NCBI GenBank assembly: GCA_963693315.1
Contig: OY856186.1
Span: 375,764,264-375,828,263, forward strand
Length of the DNA: 64,000 nucleotides
Reading direction: 5' to 3'
Source of the DNA: Diogma glabrata
Taxonomy: Eukaryota; Arthropoda; Insecta; Diptera; Cylindrotomidae
Part shown: piece by piece, positions 63,777-64,000 of the stretch
How positions within the stretch are numbered: position 1 is the stretch's first letter
Layout: each line of letters starts with the position of its first letter
Made by a program: the position numbers and the translations under genes
The notes under the pieces: generated by a model
The model's database searches: none
Told to the model about the DNA's origin: nothing
What the model saw: only the letters and a program-made list of their open reading frames with translations

Positions 63777-64000
63777 ATTTTTTTATGCGACACAAATTGT
63801 TACACTGATTTTCCATTCCAGTTCAATTATTAGTAAACATAATATTATTAATAAAATTAGTAACAGAAAGAAACTTACCCAAAAAATAAAAACACTGATT
63901 TTAAAAACAATTTTCAAAATTTGTTTGACGTTTGGCAAAAACAACAAATAAACAAACAGCGTTGGACCTCGATATATTTCCTCATATATTAAGAATATTT
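63777..64000. other. Non-coding end of window
   Basis: Nothing recognised. Confidence 0.4.

Overview
The window looks like AT-rich insect (arthropod) nuclear DNA made almost entirely of nested mobile elements, their relics and simple or satellite repeats. The retroelement mix points to Insecta: an mdg1/412-like Ty3/gypsy element, a BEL/Pao element, a Mag-like Ty3/gypsy element with very short LTRs, Jockey/R1/LOA-like LINEs and a tRNA-derived SINE. I cannot fix the order or species. There is no prokaryotic signal: no operons, no Shine-Dalgarno sites, no CRISPR. One 200-base run of N (16868-17067) shows this is a scaffold with at least one join.

Layout. 1-8.1 kb: short repeats, a twin-primed fold-back cluster of a tRNA-derived SINE (991-2197, flanked by a 14-18 bp duplication), and a hAT-like relic (3300-4753) carrying a nested MITE and another SINE. 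8.1-15.2 kb: a young minus-strand mdg1-like LTR retrotransposon with near-identical LTRs, a small myristoylation-signal/transmembrane ORF ahead of gag, gag, protease-RT-RNase H and integrase. It abuts a broken BEL/Pao gag-protease (15186-16867) that runs into the gap. 20.7-25.9 kb: a fold-back repeat family next to a head-to-tail SINE dimer, itself split by a non-autonomous LTR element with a tRNA-Lys-type primer site and an AAAT duplication. 28-31 kb: an RT relic, one plausible host-gene exon (29684-29838, minus) and a duplicated primer-binding-site motif. 31.7-41.1 kb: a retroposon-like repeat, a decayed R1/LOA/Jockey-like LINE, then a 5.8 kb span bounded by ~100 bp inverted repeats that holds a full-length single-ORF LINE protein (35612-38662) and about 1.6 kb of an 11-bp minisatellite.

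43.1-47.5 kb: an apparently intact Mag-like element with one 1385-residue gag-pol frame and identical 51-bp LTRs, set inside an older repeat whose ends carry GTTCCGT motifs and which contains ~280 bp tandem units. 49.5-56.8 kb: degenerate TTCAACATT arrays (with a strand switch), a poly(A)-tailed retroposon inserted in them, and a two-monomer higher-order satellite. 57-64 kb: mostly non-coding, with an unidentified 99-codon frame, relics of an uncharacterised protein family and of a LINE C-terminus, fold-back repeats and a possible terminal exon.

No operating host pathway can be reconstructed. The working units are the retroelements: gag packages RNA, protease matures the polyprotein, RT/RNase H copies it and integrase inserts it (mdg1-like and Mag-like), while EN-RT proteins drive target-primed insertion that probably also mobilises the SINEs and poly(A) retroposons. 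The nesting order is readable in several places and is the most informative aspect of the window.
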